Assembly (NCBI GenBank): GCA_026196775.1
Contig: JAPHUD010000023.1
Span: 62,001-126,000 of the forward strand
Source: Flavobacteriales bacterium
GTDB taxonomy: Bacteria; Bacteroidota; Bacteroidia; Flavobacteriales_E; Vicingaceae
Length of the DNA stretch: 64,000 bases
Direction of reading: 5' to 3'
Below the pieces are notes generated by a model that did no database searches, had not been told where the DNA came from, and was given only the letters and a program-made list of their open reading frames with translations. The position numbers and the translations under genes are program-made. This document shows positions 26,076 to 35,414 of this stretch, piece by piece (the first letter of the stretch is position 1; every line of letters begins with the position of its first letter).

Positions 26076-27443
26076 TTAATAAGGAATTAAAATAGAAAAT
26101 GAAGTGCCTTTTTTTAGAACACTCTCCATCACTAAAGTTCCTGCAAAAGATTCTACTCTACTTTTAATATTTTGAATTCCATGTCCATTATTAACGGATA
26201 AATCGGCAATTTCAAAACCTATTCCATTGTCTTTTAATTCAATTAAAATATTTTCTTCCACTACAGAAATATTTATGTTTATGAGAGATGCTTTTCCGTG
26301 TTTAACTGTATTAGAAACGAACTCTTGAATTATTCTAAATATAGCAGTATTAAGGTGTTTGTTTAATTCAGGTAGATGGTCATCACACTTTAGATTGATA
26401 TCTAACTGAGTAGAGATATTTTTAGAAATTAAATCTTGAACAGCTTTTTTTAGTCCATGATCATAAAGTACCAAAGGTAAAGTATCATAGCAAATAGTTC
26501 TTAAATCCTGAATAGTATCTTTTAGAATTTTTGAAATGGTGTTGAGCTCTTCGGTATGCGGGGATTCGTATCTAATGTTTTCAATATGAAGTTTTATAGC
26601 AGCCAACGATTGTCCTAAGCCATCATGTAAATCTCTAGAAATTCTTTCTCTTTCTTTTTCTTGAGTTTTTATAATGGTTTTTAATAAAAGTTGATTAACC
26701 CTATGATGCTCAGTATAATCTTTAATAATTACTTGGAAAATTACAGGATTGCCATAACAATCGTTAATAGAATTTACAGAAATAAGACAATTTCTAACAT
26801 CATTATTTTTTAAAACTAATTTATACTCAGAATCTTTAATGTAGCCATCTTCATTAATCTTGTTAACAACTTTAGCGATGTCGGATTTGTTTTTAAAGAA
26901 AGAAGAAAAGGTTTTTAGGTTTAAATTATCTTCAGGAGTTGATTTAATAAAATCAACAGCAGATTTGTTATAATCAATAATTCTACCTTTTAAATCGAAG
27001 AGGATAATTGGGTCGGTTGCTTGGGTAAAAACTTTGTGGTATTTAGCATTAAGCTTATTGTGTTGTTCTTTTAATAAATATAATTGATAAGCATTTTCTA
27101 TAGTAAGTTTAAGGTCGAAATCATTCCATGGTTTAGTAACGTATCTATAAACTTGACCTTTGTTTATGGCATCAATAACAGCATTAATATCACTGTAAGC
27201 AGTTAATAATATCCTTATTGGGTGAGGGTAGGTTTCTAAAATAGATTGAAAAAAATCAACACCTGTTTTTCCTGGCATACGTTGGTCGGCAATTATTACT
27301 TCTATAGTAAATCTTTTAAGTGCTTCATAACCTTCTTCTGCAGAAAGAGCAGTATGAACGTTGAATATTCTTCTGTAAGCAGCTTTAAAAGCTTTTAGAT
27401 TGGTAGCTTCATCATCGAGATATAAAACATTTATTCTTTCCAT
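26076..27443 (-). CDS. Reverse hybrid: receiver + PAS + HPK7-type histidine kinase
   Basis: 455 residues, cytoplasmic. The N-terminal receiver is complete: acidic pair in LYLDDEATN, phosphoacceptor D53 in IIADQRMPG, Thr in LLTAYSD, Lys in YVTKPWND. A PAS domain follows (about 145-255), then a NarX/DesK-type dimerisation helix with phosphoacceptor His in RISRDLHDGLGQSL, and an HATPase end (DNGIGFE). Having the receiver first means it probably takes phosphate from the upstream kinase (13-bp overlap) and changes its own kinase activity. The final output regulator is not encoded beside it. Confidence 0.88.
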   Translation of the reverse strand: MERINVLYLDDEATNLKAFKAAYRRIFNVHTALSAEEGYEALKRFTIEVIIADQRMPGKTGVDFFQSILETYPHPIRILLTAYSDINAVIDAINKGQVYRYVTKPWNDFDLKLTIENAYQLYLLKEQHNKLNAKYHKVFTQATDPIILFDLKGRIIDYNKSAVDFIKSTPEDNLNLKTFSSFFKNKSDIAKVVNKINEDGYIKDSEYKLVLKNNDVRNCLISVNSINDCYGNPVIFQVIIKDYTEHHRVNQLLLKTIIKTQEKERERISRDLHDGLGQSLAAIKLHIENIRYESPHTEELNTISKILKDTIQDLRTICYDTLPLVLYDHGLKKAVQDLISKNISTQLDINLKCDDHLPELNKHLNTAIFRIIQEFVSNTVKHGKASLININISVVEENILIELKDNGIGFEIADLSVNNGHGIQNIKSRVESFAGTLVMESVLKKGTSFSILIPY

Positions 27444-29530
27444 GTTGGTAAAGTTAAGGGTAAAAATATTTTTATTTCGGTTCCTTTATTAATTTCTGAT
27501 TCAATTTCAATTTTTGCTTGGTGCATTTCAAGAATTCCATGAGCGATAGACATACCTAATCCGGTTCCTTCACCAACATCTTTAGTGGTAAAAAAAGGTT
27601 CAAAAATTTTATTTTTAGTGGTTTCGTCCATACCAATACCGTTGTCTTTTATTGTAATCACAATATGGTTATTTTCCAATGCTGTTTTAACTGTAATTTC
27701 ACTTTTATGATTAGGTGTTTTTACTGCATTAACAGCATATATAGCATTGTCAATGGTGTTTAAAAAGAATTGATTGAGTTTTCCAGGGTAGCAGTCAATA
27801 GCAGGAATATCTCCAAGTTCTGTTTTTACGGTTACATCTGCTAATTTAGTTTGGATGATTTTTAAAGTAGTATTAATGCAATCGTTAACATTAGCACTTT
27901 GGAATTCGCTTTCATCTAATCTGGAAAAGTTTCTTAGTCCACTAACAATTTCGGCAGTTCTTTTTGCTCCATCTTCTATACCATGAATAATTGTATCGAG
28001 TTCTTCTAATAACACTTCGTAATCTAGTTCCTCTTTAAGTTGATTTATTTCGTTTAGTTTACTTTTTAAATCAGCACTTTCAGTAATTTCTGCATATTTG
28101 TTTAAGATGCTTCTTAAATCTTCGATGTCTTGTTTTAGTGGAAATACATTTGAAGAAACAAAATTGATAGGGTTATTAATTTCATGGGCAATTCCGGCAG
28201 TAAGCTGACCAAGAGAGGCCATTTTTTCAGATTCTACCAATTGCGATTGAGCCTGTTTTAAATCTTCGATAGCTTTGTTTAATTCGGCAGTTCGTTCTTT
28301 TACTTTTTGCTCTAAGATTACATTTTGTTCTTTTATGAGGCGTTCGTTTTCCTTTCGAATGATACTTATTCTGTTTGCCAGAGCAAAAGAAAGAAGTATA
28401 GTTTCAATTGCAGAACCAATTTGCATAGTGTATCTGGTTAGGTTATTAAAAGGAAGAGCTTCCATGTCTTTTAATACAAATACAAAAACACCAAGAAGGA
28501 AAACACTCCAAGCAGCAATAAAATATTTTGCAGGTTTATAACCTTTTCTATATATGATAATAGGGGTAATTAGCATATATAAAGATATAATTGTGGAGTT
28601 AAGTTGAATAACTGCTTGACTTATTCCCAATTCTCCCATAAAGGCAATTACATAAGCAATTAGATAAGGCACAACAAAAATAAAAGCGATGTTATAAAGT
28701 CTTTTTGAAAATTCTTTTGTTTGAAGAAAGACGTTCATGAAAAACATGCCAGTAATTCCTGATAAAGATGGTAGAAATATTAAGCTGAATTTTGTAATTA
28801 AAGGACTGTTTGGCCATAGGTATTGAAAAGTATATCCTTGTAAACTTGTTTGAGTTAGTAAAATGCAAACAATATAAACTACATAATAAAGATAGCTTTT
28901 ATCTCTTACAGAAAAGTAAATAAATAAATTATAGAGAATCATTACTAACATAATCCCAAAATACATTCCAGATAAAAGATCTCTATTTTTTATTTGGTCA
29001 TAAACATTTATAGTTGTTCCAATTTTTAGTGGAAGTTGTAAGGCTTCATTACTTTTAACATTTAAATAATAAGTTTTGGTTTCGTCTTTAGGGATATTTA
29101 AATCAAATAAATAATGAGGGTCTTTATATTCTCTCTTATTAAAAGGATAGGCATCTCCAGTTTTTATTGTTTTTATTTGATTATCATCATAATAATATAA
29201 TTCTACATGATCTATAATTGCTAATGATAATTCAAGAATAAGATGTTCATTTTCTGTTTTGTTGGTAATGGGTATTTTAATCCAAAAGTTAGATTTTGAA
29301 ATCCCTAAGTTTGGGACAGGTGATTTAGATGGAGTAAATTCTTTTGAGATAACTTCTTCAAAAGATAAGTTATTTGTTTTGTCTTCATATATTTGAACAT
29401 CACCACCAATATTGATTAAATCGTTTTCTTTATTGATGATTATATTTTCAGCTCTTAGATTAAAAAACGAGGAAAGAAAAGTTAAAATATAAAATAGAAA
29501 GAAGCGATTTTTTTGATTGCTTAATAACAT
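27431..29530 (-). CDS. 7TM-DISM sensor histidine kinase
   Basis: 699 residues. A signal-like N-terminus (to about 28), an extracellular 7TMR-DISMED2-type beta domain (about 30-170), seven membrane spans (about 185-390), a coiled coil, then a HisKA-type kinase. H-box: ASLGQLTAGIAHEINNPINF; N-box near FFLNTIDNAIYAVN; G boxes DNGIGMD and GEGTGLGMSIAHG. The periplasmic domain family is thought to bind sugars or other small ligands. It overlaps the receiver-kinase gene by 13 bp and starts 6 bp after the GNAT-like gene, so the four genes are surely cotranscribed. Confidence 0.9.
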   Translation of the reverse strand: MLLSNQKNRFFLFYILTFLSSFFNLRAENIIINKENDLINIGGDVQIYEDKTNNLSFEEVISKEFTPSKSPVPNLGISKSNFWIKIPITNKTENEHLILELSLAIIDHVELYYYDDNQIKTIKTGDAYPFNKREYKDPHYLFDLNIPKDETKTYYLNVKSNEALQLPLKIGTTINVYDQIKNRDLLSGMYFGIMLVMILYNLFIYFSVRDKSYLYYVVYIVCILLTQTSLQGYTFQYLWPNSPLITKFSLIFLPSLSGITGMFFMNVFLQTKEFSKRLYNIAFIFVVPYLIAYVIAFMGELGISQAVIQLNSTIISLYMLITPIIIYRKGYKPAKYFIAAWSVFLLGVFVFVLKDMEALPFNNLTRYTMQIGSAIETILLSFALANRISIIRKENERLIKEQNVILEQKVKERTAELNKAIEDLKQAQSQLVESEKMASLGQLTAGIAHEINNPINFVSSNVFPLKQDIEDLRSILNKYAEITESADLKSKLNEINQLKEELDYEVLLEELDTIIHGIEDGAKRTAEIVSGLRNFSRLDESEFQSANVNDCINTTLKIIQTKLADVTVKTELGDIPAIDCYPGKLNQFFLNTIDNAIYAVNAVKTPNHKSEITVKTALENNHIVITIKDNGIGMDETTKNKIFEPFFTTKDVGEGTGLGMSIAHGILEMHQAKIEIESEINKGTEIKIFLPLTLPTWKE

Positions 29531-29536
29531 GGCTAT

Positions 29537-30283
29537 TTATTTTATAGTTTCTAGTCTTTTGGTATAAAGTACTTTAACAACTTTTGGATATTTTAAATTA
29601 TACTCGATATCTACTTTTATCTTTGTGTCGGATTCAATTCTTTTTTGATGTACTTTATTTCTTAGTGATTGCATTATTTTTTTGTCATACTCTATAGCAT
29701 TGTCAAGTGTTACAGCATTTAATATCCCAACAGCATGAGCAACTAGATCTTCTTTTGGGTAATAAAATTGACCATTACTTCCTAATCCTTTTTCAATTGT
29801 AAAACCTACATTATTAAACATTTTTAATGTAACATCTCCACAAATCCCAATCATTGTTCTAAAATTCAGTTGGTTAGAAGATGAGATGGCAGCTCTTACC
29901 ATATACCAGCCTATAGCCATTCCTTTTAGTCTATTATCTACCCATAAACCTGATAATTCACCTATGCCACCTTCTAGTGCATGTTTTTCTACTAGATCAT
30001 AAATTTTATCATCCATATGTCCAATTGCCTTTTCAATAGGTAATGGGTTTATTCCATCAGCTAATTGAATTCTAATACCTGCCATTAATTCATTTGATTC
30101 AGAGTGTAATCCTAAACAATAAATATTTGGATTGGTTATCCATAAATTATTATTTGATGTAATATTTGATATGCCATAATCTGTTAACACTTTAACATGA
30201 CCTTTAATATATTGTGAACATAATTCTGGTTCATCAACAGCTCTAAAAGCACTTACTCTAAATTTATGTTGCACTTCTTCCAT
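29537..30283 (-). CDS. GNAT-like acyltransferase of unknown substrate
   Basis: 248 residues. The central part has a GNAT acetyl-/acyl-CoA motif A: ELSGLWVDNRLKGMAIG (about 109-125), matching the R-x-x-G-x-[GA] pyrophosphate loop, followed by a helix and a strand-turn RTMIGICGDVTLKMFNNVGF typical of motif B. The arrangement (long N-terminal region, loop late) recalls acyltransferases that make acylated amino acids or homoserine lactones, but this is only a resemblance. It sits between a ThiF-like enzyme (23 bp) and a sensor kinase (6 bp), which suggests a signal-making role (inference). Confidence 0.7.
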   Translation of the reverse strand: MEEVQHKFRVSAFRAVDEPELCSQYIKGHVKVLTDYGISNITSNNNLWITNPNIYCLGLHSESNELMAGIRIQLADGINPLPIEKAIGHMDDKIYDLVEKHALEGGIGELSGLWVDNRLKGMAIGWYMVRAAISSSNQLNFRTMIGICGDVTLKMFNNVGFTIEKGLGSNGQFYYPKEDLVAHAVGILNAVTLDNAIEYDKKIMQSLRNKVHQKRIESDTKIKVDIEYNLKYPKVVKVLYTKRLETIK

Positions 30284-30306
30284 TCTTCTTTTGTTCGGTT
30301 TTTAAA

Positions 30307-31467
30307 TTAACTATTTCTTCTTTTTTGAGAAATATAATCTTCTATATCATTATTTATTTGGTCTTCAATATCTACAAAATAGCGTCCTGATTTTGAAAAT
30401 TGATTTAATAAAATTCTTCTGCAAACATCTGTACATATTCCGCCACCGAAAATCACTCCAGAAGCTAACTGAGGCCAAGTAGTAATTGTTTTTCCTATTT
30501 CTGGCATTGACGCTTGCAGTCGTTTAGATAATGTGTCAACACCTAGCATTGGTAATAAATAAATTGCTTTTTCTTTAGTTGTTTTAGCCTCTTTTAGTTT
30601 ACTTAAATCTAGATGTTCTATTAATCCATGAAGAATTGGCAAGTTAGCATCTAAATCAAACCTTTCAATATCTGTTGTACCTCTATCACTTGAGTTCATT
30701 ACTACAGGAATTCCTAGTGCTTTAGCTTTTTGGCGAGTAAGAATTTTAATTTCAAGACCATCGCATACTTCTATACACACATCTAGTTTTTTGTCTTTTG
30801 TAAAAAAGTCGTTAATGTTTGCTTCTGTTAAGCCTTCATTGTAACAAGTTACTTTTAGGTAAGGGTCAATCTCTGCAATCTCTCGTGCTACAACAACTGT
30901 TTTTTTTGTGTTAAAATGATGCACTCCAGTCTGTATTCTATTTAAGTTAGAGAGTTCAATAACATCAAAATCTGCTAACACAATATCTCCACAAATACGC
31001 TCCATGGCTATGGTTAGGGCAATTGCTTTCCCAACGGATAAGCCAATAATGCCAATTTTTTTAGTGGCTAAAACTTCTTCTTCCTCGGGAGTAATTTTGT
31101 ATTGATTTCTGTTAGTTCTAACTTCTACAAACTCTTTTTCATCTAATAAGTGAACTAAAGTATTTCGCCAAGGATAATATACCCAAACGCCATAATTATC
31201 TAATTTAGTTTCTCCTAAATGAGTTTCAATTTTTTGAGATAATTTTTCTTCAGTTAATTTTTCTTGTGGATGTCTTAATTTTATCAATTCCTCTAATTGA
31301 CTTATAATTTCATCGACAATAACAATTTGAGGATTGTTATTTATTAATTGATGAAAGTCGTTATTATCACTGCTTTCTTCTAGTTTGAAAAATACAGGAT
31401 ACAAAACTTCATTGTCGCTTTTTGAGTAAAATTGTTCATAATACTGATTTTTAATGGAGTTATTCAT
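30307..31467 (-). CDS. ThiF/E1-like adenylyltransferase-family protein
   Basis: 386 residues. A helical N-terminal part of about 135 residues precedes an E1/ThiF Rossmann fold: nucleotide loop GIIGLSVGKAIA (139-150), acidic DFDVIELSNLNRIQ (166-179) with the conserved Asp and Asn-Arg, a Lys pair (188-189), and CIEVCDGLEIK where E1 enzymes contact the substrate. Such enzymes adenylate a carboxylate, often the C-terminus of a ubiquitin-like protein. The usual zinc CXXC pairs are absent and no ubiquitin-like or sulfur-carrier gene is adjacent. The overall layout recalls the ThiF part of actinobacterial Rv1355c/MoeY-like proteins, from memory only. Confidence 0.75.
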   Translation of the reverse strand: MNNSIKNQYYEQFYSKSDNEVLYPVFFKLEESSDNNDFHQLINNNPQIVIVDEIISQLEELIKLRHPQEKLTEEKLSQKIETHLGETKLDNYGVWVYYPWRNTLVHLLDEKEFVEVRTNRNQYKITPEEEEVLATKKIGIIGLSVGKAIALTIAMERICGDIVLADFDVIELSNLNRIQTGVHHFNTKKTVVVAREIAEIDPYLKVTCYNEGLTEANINDFFTKDKKLDVCIEVCDGLEIKILTRQKAKALGIPVVMNSSDRGTTDIERFDLDANLPILHGLIEHLDLSKLKEAKTTKEKAIYLLPMLGVDTLSKRLQASMPEIGKTITTWPQLASGVIFGGGICTDVCRRILLNQFSKSGRYFVDIEDQINNDIEDYISQKRRNS

Positions 31468-31534
31468 GTCTGAAAACTTTGTTTTAGTAGGCTGTTTGAA
31501 AACACTATATTACAAAAAAAAAGGCTACCTTTAC

Positions 31535-31550
31535 TACGTAAAAATACGTA
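31535..31550. promoter_or_regulatory. Paired TACGTA palindromes in divergent promoter region
   Basis: TACGTA occurs at 31535-31540 and 31545-31550, exactly one helical turn apart, in the gap between the divergent ThiF-like gene and the receiver gene. The whole 16-bp segment TACGTAAAAATACGTA is a plausible dimer or tetramer binding site for a regulator serving both directions. Confidence 0.45.
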
Positions 31551-31622
31551 CTAATTGTTTGAGTATTTTAGGTGTAATAAATTAAATTATTTATTATAAT
31601 TTTAGAAAAAACTTTTTATGAT

Positions 31623-32144
31623 ATGGCCGAAGCTACAAAAGAACAAGACAACAAAGCTGTGATCCTTTACTTAGATGATGAACAAGAAAACTTAAATTCG
31701 TTTAAAGCAGCATTTAGAAGAGATTTTAAAATTTATACAGCTATTAATGCGGAAGAAGCTGAAAAAATTTTAGAAAAAGAAGCAGGTACAATTAGTATAA
31801 TTCTTTCAGATCAGCGAATGCCAAAAGTTACAGGAATAGAGTTTTTTGAAAAGATAAAAGAAAAATATCCTGAAATGATTAGAATATTGGTTACAGGATA
31901 TAGCGATATCAATGTGGTTATTGATGCTATTAATAAAAGTCAGGTATATAAATATATACAGAAACCATGGGATGTTGATTACATGAGAAAGTTGATAGAA
32001 CAGGCTTTTGAGGTATTTACTTTAAGGAGAGAAAACAAAAAACTTACGGAAGATTTACTTACAGTTAATGCACAATTGGAGTTTATGTTCCGACAAAAAT
32101 TACTGAGTTTGTCATCTGAAGATGATTCAAAACTTGATGAATAA
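31623..32144 (+). CDS. Stand-alone response-regulator receiver with C-terminal coiled coil
   Basis: 173 residues. The receiver is complete: LYLDDEQEN, phosphoacceptor D63 in ILSDQRMPK, T91 in LVTGYSD, K114 in YIQKPWD. After residue 130 only a charged helix of about 40 residues follows (RRENKKLTEDLLTVNAQLEF), with no DNA-binding or enzymatic output. It is clearly related to the receiver of the reverse-hybrid kinase at 26.1-27.4 kb (same DQRMP, TxYSD and KPWD segments). It is divergent from that block, and its stop codon abuts the convergent PorE-like gene with no gap. Confidence 0.88.
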   Translation: MAEATKEQDNKAVILYLDDEQENLNSFKAAFRRDFKIYTAINAEEAEKILEKEAGTISIILSDQRMPKVTGIEFFEKIKEKYPEMIRILVTGYSDINVVIDAINKSQVYKYIQKPWDVDYMRKLIEQAFEVFTLRRENKKLTEDLLTVNAQLEFMFRQKLLSLSSEDDSKLDE

Positions 32145-34403
32145 TTATTTTAATTTAATTTCTAATATTTTTTTATTAGGAATGGTATTCGTAAGAAAGC
32201 TAATACTACACTTATCTTCTACATTTCCAATTTCTTTTACTTTTTTGAGGGTTAAATACCTTATTTCATAAGTAGGAATTTCCTCTTTTGGAAAAATTAC
32301 TTCAAATGCATCACAATTGCAATTAGCTTCAAATATTTTTAACGGAGCCTCACCATTATTAATAATTTTAATTTGTTGTTCTGTAGTAGAAATGTCGAAC
32401 TCTATAGTACTGTCTTTAAAAGTAAGTAAGGGCAATTTTTCTAATTCAGAACCATCCATAGCTACTTGAGCAGTATCTCCTTGTGAAATGGCTATAATTT
32501 CAATTTTTCTTTCTAATGCGGCTGCAGGACTATATACCGAGTTTCTTTTGTCTTCTAAATCATCACTAATTTCATTAGATTGATATTCGCCAAAAGGTAC
32601 TTTAACAAAGGATAATTTGGCTTCATTTTCAGCACTTCCATTAATGTAAGGGGCTAAAATGCCATTTTCGTATTCTTTTAAATAATTAACTAAACTGGCA
32701 ATTCTCCTAAGTGTAAGGTTTACATTGTAATCGGTTTTAGAAAGTGGACTGGCATAACCTTTTATGGTTAACGTTATGGATTTGCCATCTTCTAATTCTT
32801 TTAATAAGAGAGGAGTAAACATTTTTAAATCTTTAATTCCTTTGTCGATATAATTTGAAAAAAGTTCATCAATTTCTACTTCGGCATTGGTTTTTTCTTC
32901 GTTTTTTAAACCTTCACTGTATTCTCTTCGGTATTTGTTATACAAATGTGTGTAGTCTTTGTAAGTCTGCTCGTAGGTTTGCAAAGTGGTAGTATCTCGT
33001 GTTCTTGGGTCGGGAAAGTCATTGTGAAAATATAGCTTTACAGGCAAATACCTGTTTAATTCTTCCAGTGTGGTATAAACTGGTTCAATCGTATCAGGAA
33101 TTTCATAAAAATAAATATCGTTGCAACAAGTCTCTCCTTTTTTAGCCAAAGAGCCTTTTCGGTTAGAAGTTAGTAACACCATATTATTATGTTCGTAATA
33201 ATAAAAATCGTTTACACTTGTATTGATAGGAAATCCTAAATTTTCAGGGGTTTGAAAGCTGATTAAGTCGGTTTTGCTTTTAAAAATATCAAACCCTCCT
33301 AAACCGTAATGCCAATTAGAGCTAAAATATAAGGAACTGTCTTTGTGGTTATAAAAAGGCGTAATTTCATCTTCAATACTGTTAACATTTATACCGGGAT
33401 TTACAGGAGAAGAAAACTCGCTTCCATTTTTTTGTGCGTACCAAATATCCATCATTCCAAAACCACCAGGTCGGTTTGATGAGAAAAACAAGACTTCTTT
33501 GTTATTAATTTTTGTAATAAAAGGTTGGGAAGAAGTGAAGCCTTCCATATTAATGTTTTTCACTTCATAAACGGGTGATTTCCATTCGCCATTTTCTATA
33601 GCAACGGCATAAATTTTACAAGTTAAATTCCTATCACATTGATTAAAATAAAAGGTTTTTTCATCAGGACTTAAACATCCGTTGGCAATATGGTAATTGG
33701 GAATATTAATGCTTTCAGGGAGCTTTTTTCCTTGGTTCCAATCGCTATTATTTTTGGATGAAGTAAATAATCGTGTTAGGTAAAGCGAAGTATCTGTAAC
33801 TTGATTGTCTTCTTTCATTTTTTCATCTCGCAAAGAAGTATAAATGATTAAACTATCATTCATAAAGTTAGCTCCTAACTCACTATTGTAGGTGTTTATC
33901 CCTGTTCCAATATTTTTCACATCAACTAAAAGAGTATCTTTCATAATTTCAATGGCTTTTTCACAAGATTCAATTTCTTGCATTACTTTTTGGTAATAAA
34001 AGCCTTTTCTATCGTTAGTAAAATGTCTTTTTATTCTTTTAAAAGATTTTTTGGCTTCTAAATAATTACCGTTGTATTTCAACATCATAGAATACCAAAA
34101 TGGGGCTAATGGATAAACTCTACCTCTATCATCCTTATAAACAGAAAAATATTGCCATTCGGCTTTTGCATAATCGTTATACATTCTTAGCGATTCTGCA
34201 TACTTGAATTTTAATTCCAATAATGTGGAATCAATATCTAACGCTTGTTTGTACCACAGCGATGCTGCATAATAATCTTTTTCATTAAAAAGTTGGTCAC
34301 CTACTTTTATCAATTGCGACTGACTTTGGGCATTTATTTTTATTAAACTGCCGACTAAAAATAATAATATGCAAATTTTTATTTTCATATATAATTCGGA
34401 CAA
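32145..34403 (-). CDS. PorE-like envelope protein: TPR + PD40 propeller + OmpA-like + DUF1573-like C-terminus
   Basis: 752 residues with a signal peptide. Order: TPR-like repeats (about 25-150), a WD40/PD40 beta-propeller (about 160-450, for example YHIANGCLSPDEKTFYF and EVLFFSSNRPGGFGMMDIWY), an OmpA-C-like segment (ITLTIKGYASPLSKTDYNV near 555 with LRRIASLVNYL), then about 100 extra residues resembling DUF1573 (IKIINNGEAPLKIFEANCNC). PorE-type proteins tie the type IX secretion apparatus to peptidoglycan. The usual carboxypeptidase-regulatory domain is not seen. It overlaps the SprF-like gene by 19 bp. Confidence 0.82.
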   Translation of the reverse strand: MSELYMKIKICILLFLVGSLIKINAQSQSQLIKVGDQLFNEKDYYAASLWYKQALDIDSTLLELKFKYAESLRMYNDYAKAEWQYFSVYKDDRGRVYPLAPFWYSMMLKYNGNYLEAKKSFKRIKRHFTNDRKGFYYQKVMQEIESCEKAIEIMKDTLLVDVKNIGTGINTYNSELGANFMNDSLIIYTSLRDEKMKEDNQVTDTSLYLTRLFTSSKNNSDWNQGKKLPESINIPNYHIANGCLSPDEKTFYFNQCDRNLTCKIYAVAIENGEWKSPVYEVKNINMEGFTSSQPFITKINNKEVLFFSSNRPGGFGMMDIWYAQKNGSEFSSPVNPGINVNSIEDEITPFYNHKDSSLYFSSNWHYGLGGFDIFKSKTDLISFQTPENLGFPINTSVNDFYYYEHNNMVLLTSNRKGSLAKKGETCCNDIYFYEIPDTIEPVYTTLEELNRYLPVKLYFHNDFPDPRTRDTTTLQTYEQTYKDYTHLYNKYRREYSEGLKNEEKTNAEVEIDELFSNYIDKGIKDLKMFTPLLLKELEDGKSITLTIKGYASPLSKTDYNVNLTLRRIASLVNYLKEYENGILAPYINGSAENEAKLSFVKVPFGEYQSNEISDDLEDKRNSVYSPAAALERKIEIIAISQGDTAQVAMDGSELEKLPLLTFKDSTIEFDISTTEQQIKIINNGEAPLKIFEANCNCDAFEVIFPKEEIPTYEIRYLTLKKVKEIGNVEDKCSISFLTNTIPNKKILEIKLK

Positions 34404-35413
34404 GCTTTATATCGCTTAATAACCGGTCTGTATTTTTCAAAAATATAGATTAAAGCAAATTCAAATCCGCCACGGTTGTTGCTGGCTACTTCGAGGGATG
34501 AAACATTAATATCATAACTGATTTTAAAATGAAAATTATGATAATCTATTCCTGCAGTTAAATAGGCAGCATCCGAATTTCTGTAGTAGATTCCTCCGTA
34601 AAGATTTCTGTAGTTTCCGTTATTGAGGTGATATCTAAGCGACCCGCCCATTATTATTTCTTTATAATTATGTTGATAGCCTAACATCACTCTCGGAAGA
34701 ACATCAAAATCTTTGTGAATCTTTAAATCTGTTCCTGCATGAAAAGTATAGCGGTGTTTTAAAGGAATGCTTTCGCCACTAAAAAAACTTTGTTCCGGTT
34801 GGGTTAAATTATGCACAGCAAAACCTGCATTTACCGATTTTCGTTGTGCAAATAAATAATTCCAACTGATACCGGCATGCAAGTTAAAATAGTTGCGTCC
34901 GTTAGTTCCAAACGTTTCACCGTTTCCTAAAGCCGAATTATAAACTGTTCCATCATATTGATTATCAAATCTCAGGTCGTCATAATTAATACTTCTTTGT
35001 ACAAAAGATGGCTGCATACCAAATTGAACCGTTTGTGAAGAGTCACTGATATATAACGTATAGCTTAAAGGAACACCAATTTGTAAGGTTGAAAATTGGG
35101 AATCACCTGCTTTATCATGAAAAATAGAAAGTCCTGCATTTAAAGAAGTATTGTAAATATTTCTGTATTCCCCCGAAAGAGCAAAAGTTACGTAAGGTGT
35201 AGTAACCGAACTCCATTGGGTTCTTTGGTTGGCAACTAAACGAATATCTCCAATAAAGTTACCTGTTAATGCAGGATTGAGGTTTAAAGGAGAATTAAAA
35301 AATTGGGAAAAATGAATATCTTGTCCCACTAGTTTATTAATGAAAATAAACATGGGTAACAATGTTATTACCCAAATTTTAATCCAACTAATATGTGATT
35401 TTTTATTTCCCAA
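34385..35413 (-). CDS. PorP/SprF-family type IX secretion membrane protein
   Basis: 342 residues. Signal peptide followed by the family start DIHFSQFFNSPLNLNPALTGNF and an outer-membrane beta-barrel. SprF-like proteins work with one specific surface protein carrying a type B C-terminal domain; the gene next to it (1 bp upstream) encodes exactly such a protein, so the pairing is clear. Middle gene of a tightly packed three-gene operon. Confidence 0.93.
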   Translation of the reverse strand: MGNKKSHISWIKIWVITLLPMFIFINKLVGQDIHFSQFFNSPLNLNPALTGNFIGDIRLVANQRTQWSSVTTPYVTFALSGEYRNIYNTSLNAGLSIFHDKAGDSQFSTLQIGVPLSYTLYISDSSQTVQFGMQPSFVQRSINYDDLRFDNQYDGTVYNSALGNGETFGTNGRNYFNLHAGISWNYLFAQRKSVNAGFAVHNLTQPEQSFFSGESIPLKHRYTFHAGTDLKIHKDFDVLPRVMLGYQHNYKEIIMGGSLRYHLNNGNYRNLYGGIYYRNSDAAYLTAGIDYHNFHFKISYDINVSSLEVASNNRGGFEFALIYIFEKYRPVIKRYKACPNYI

Positions 35414-35414
35414 C

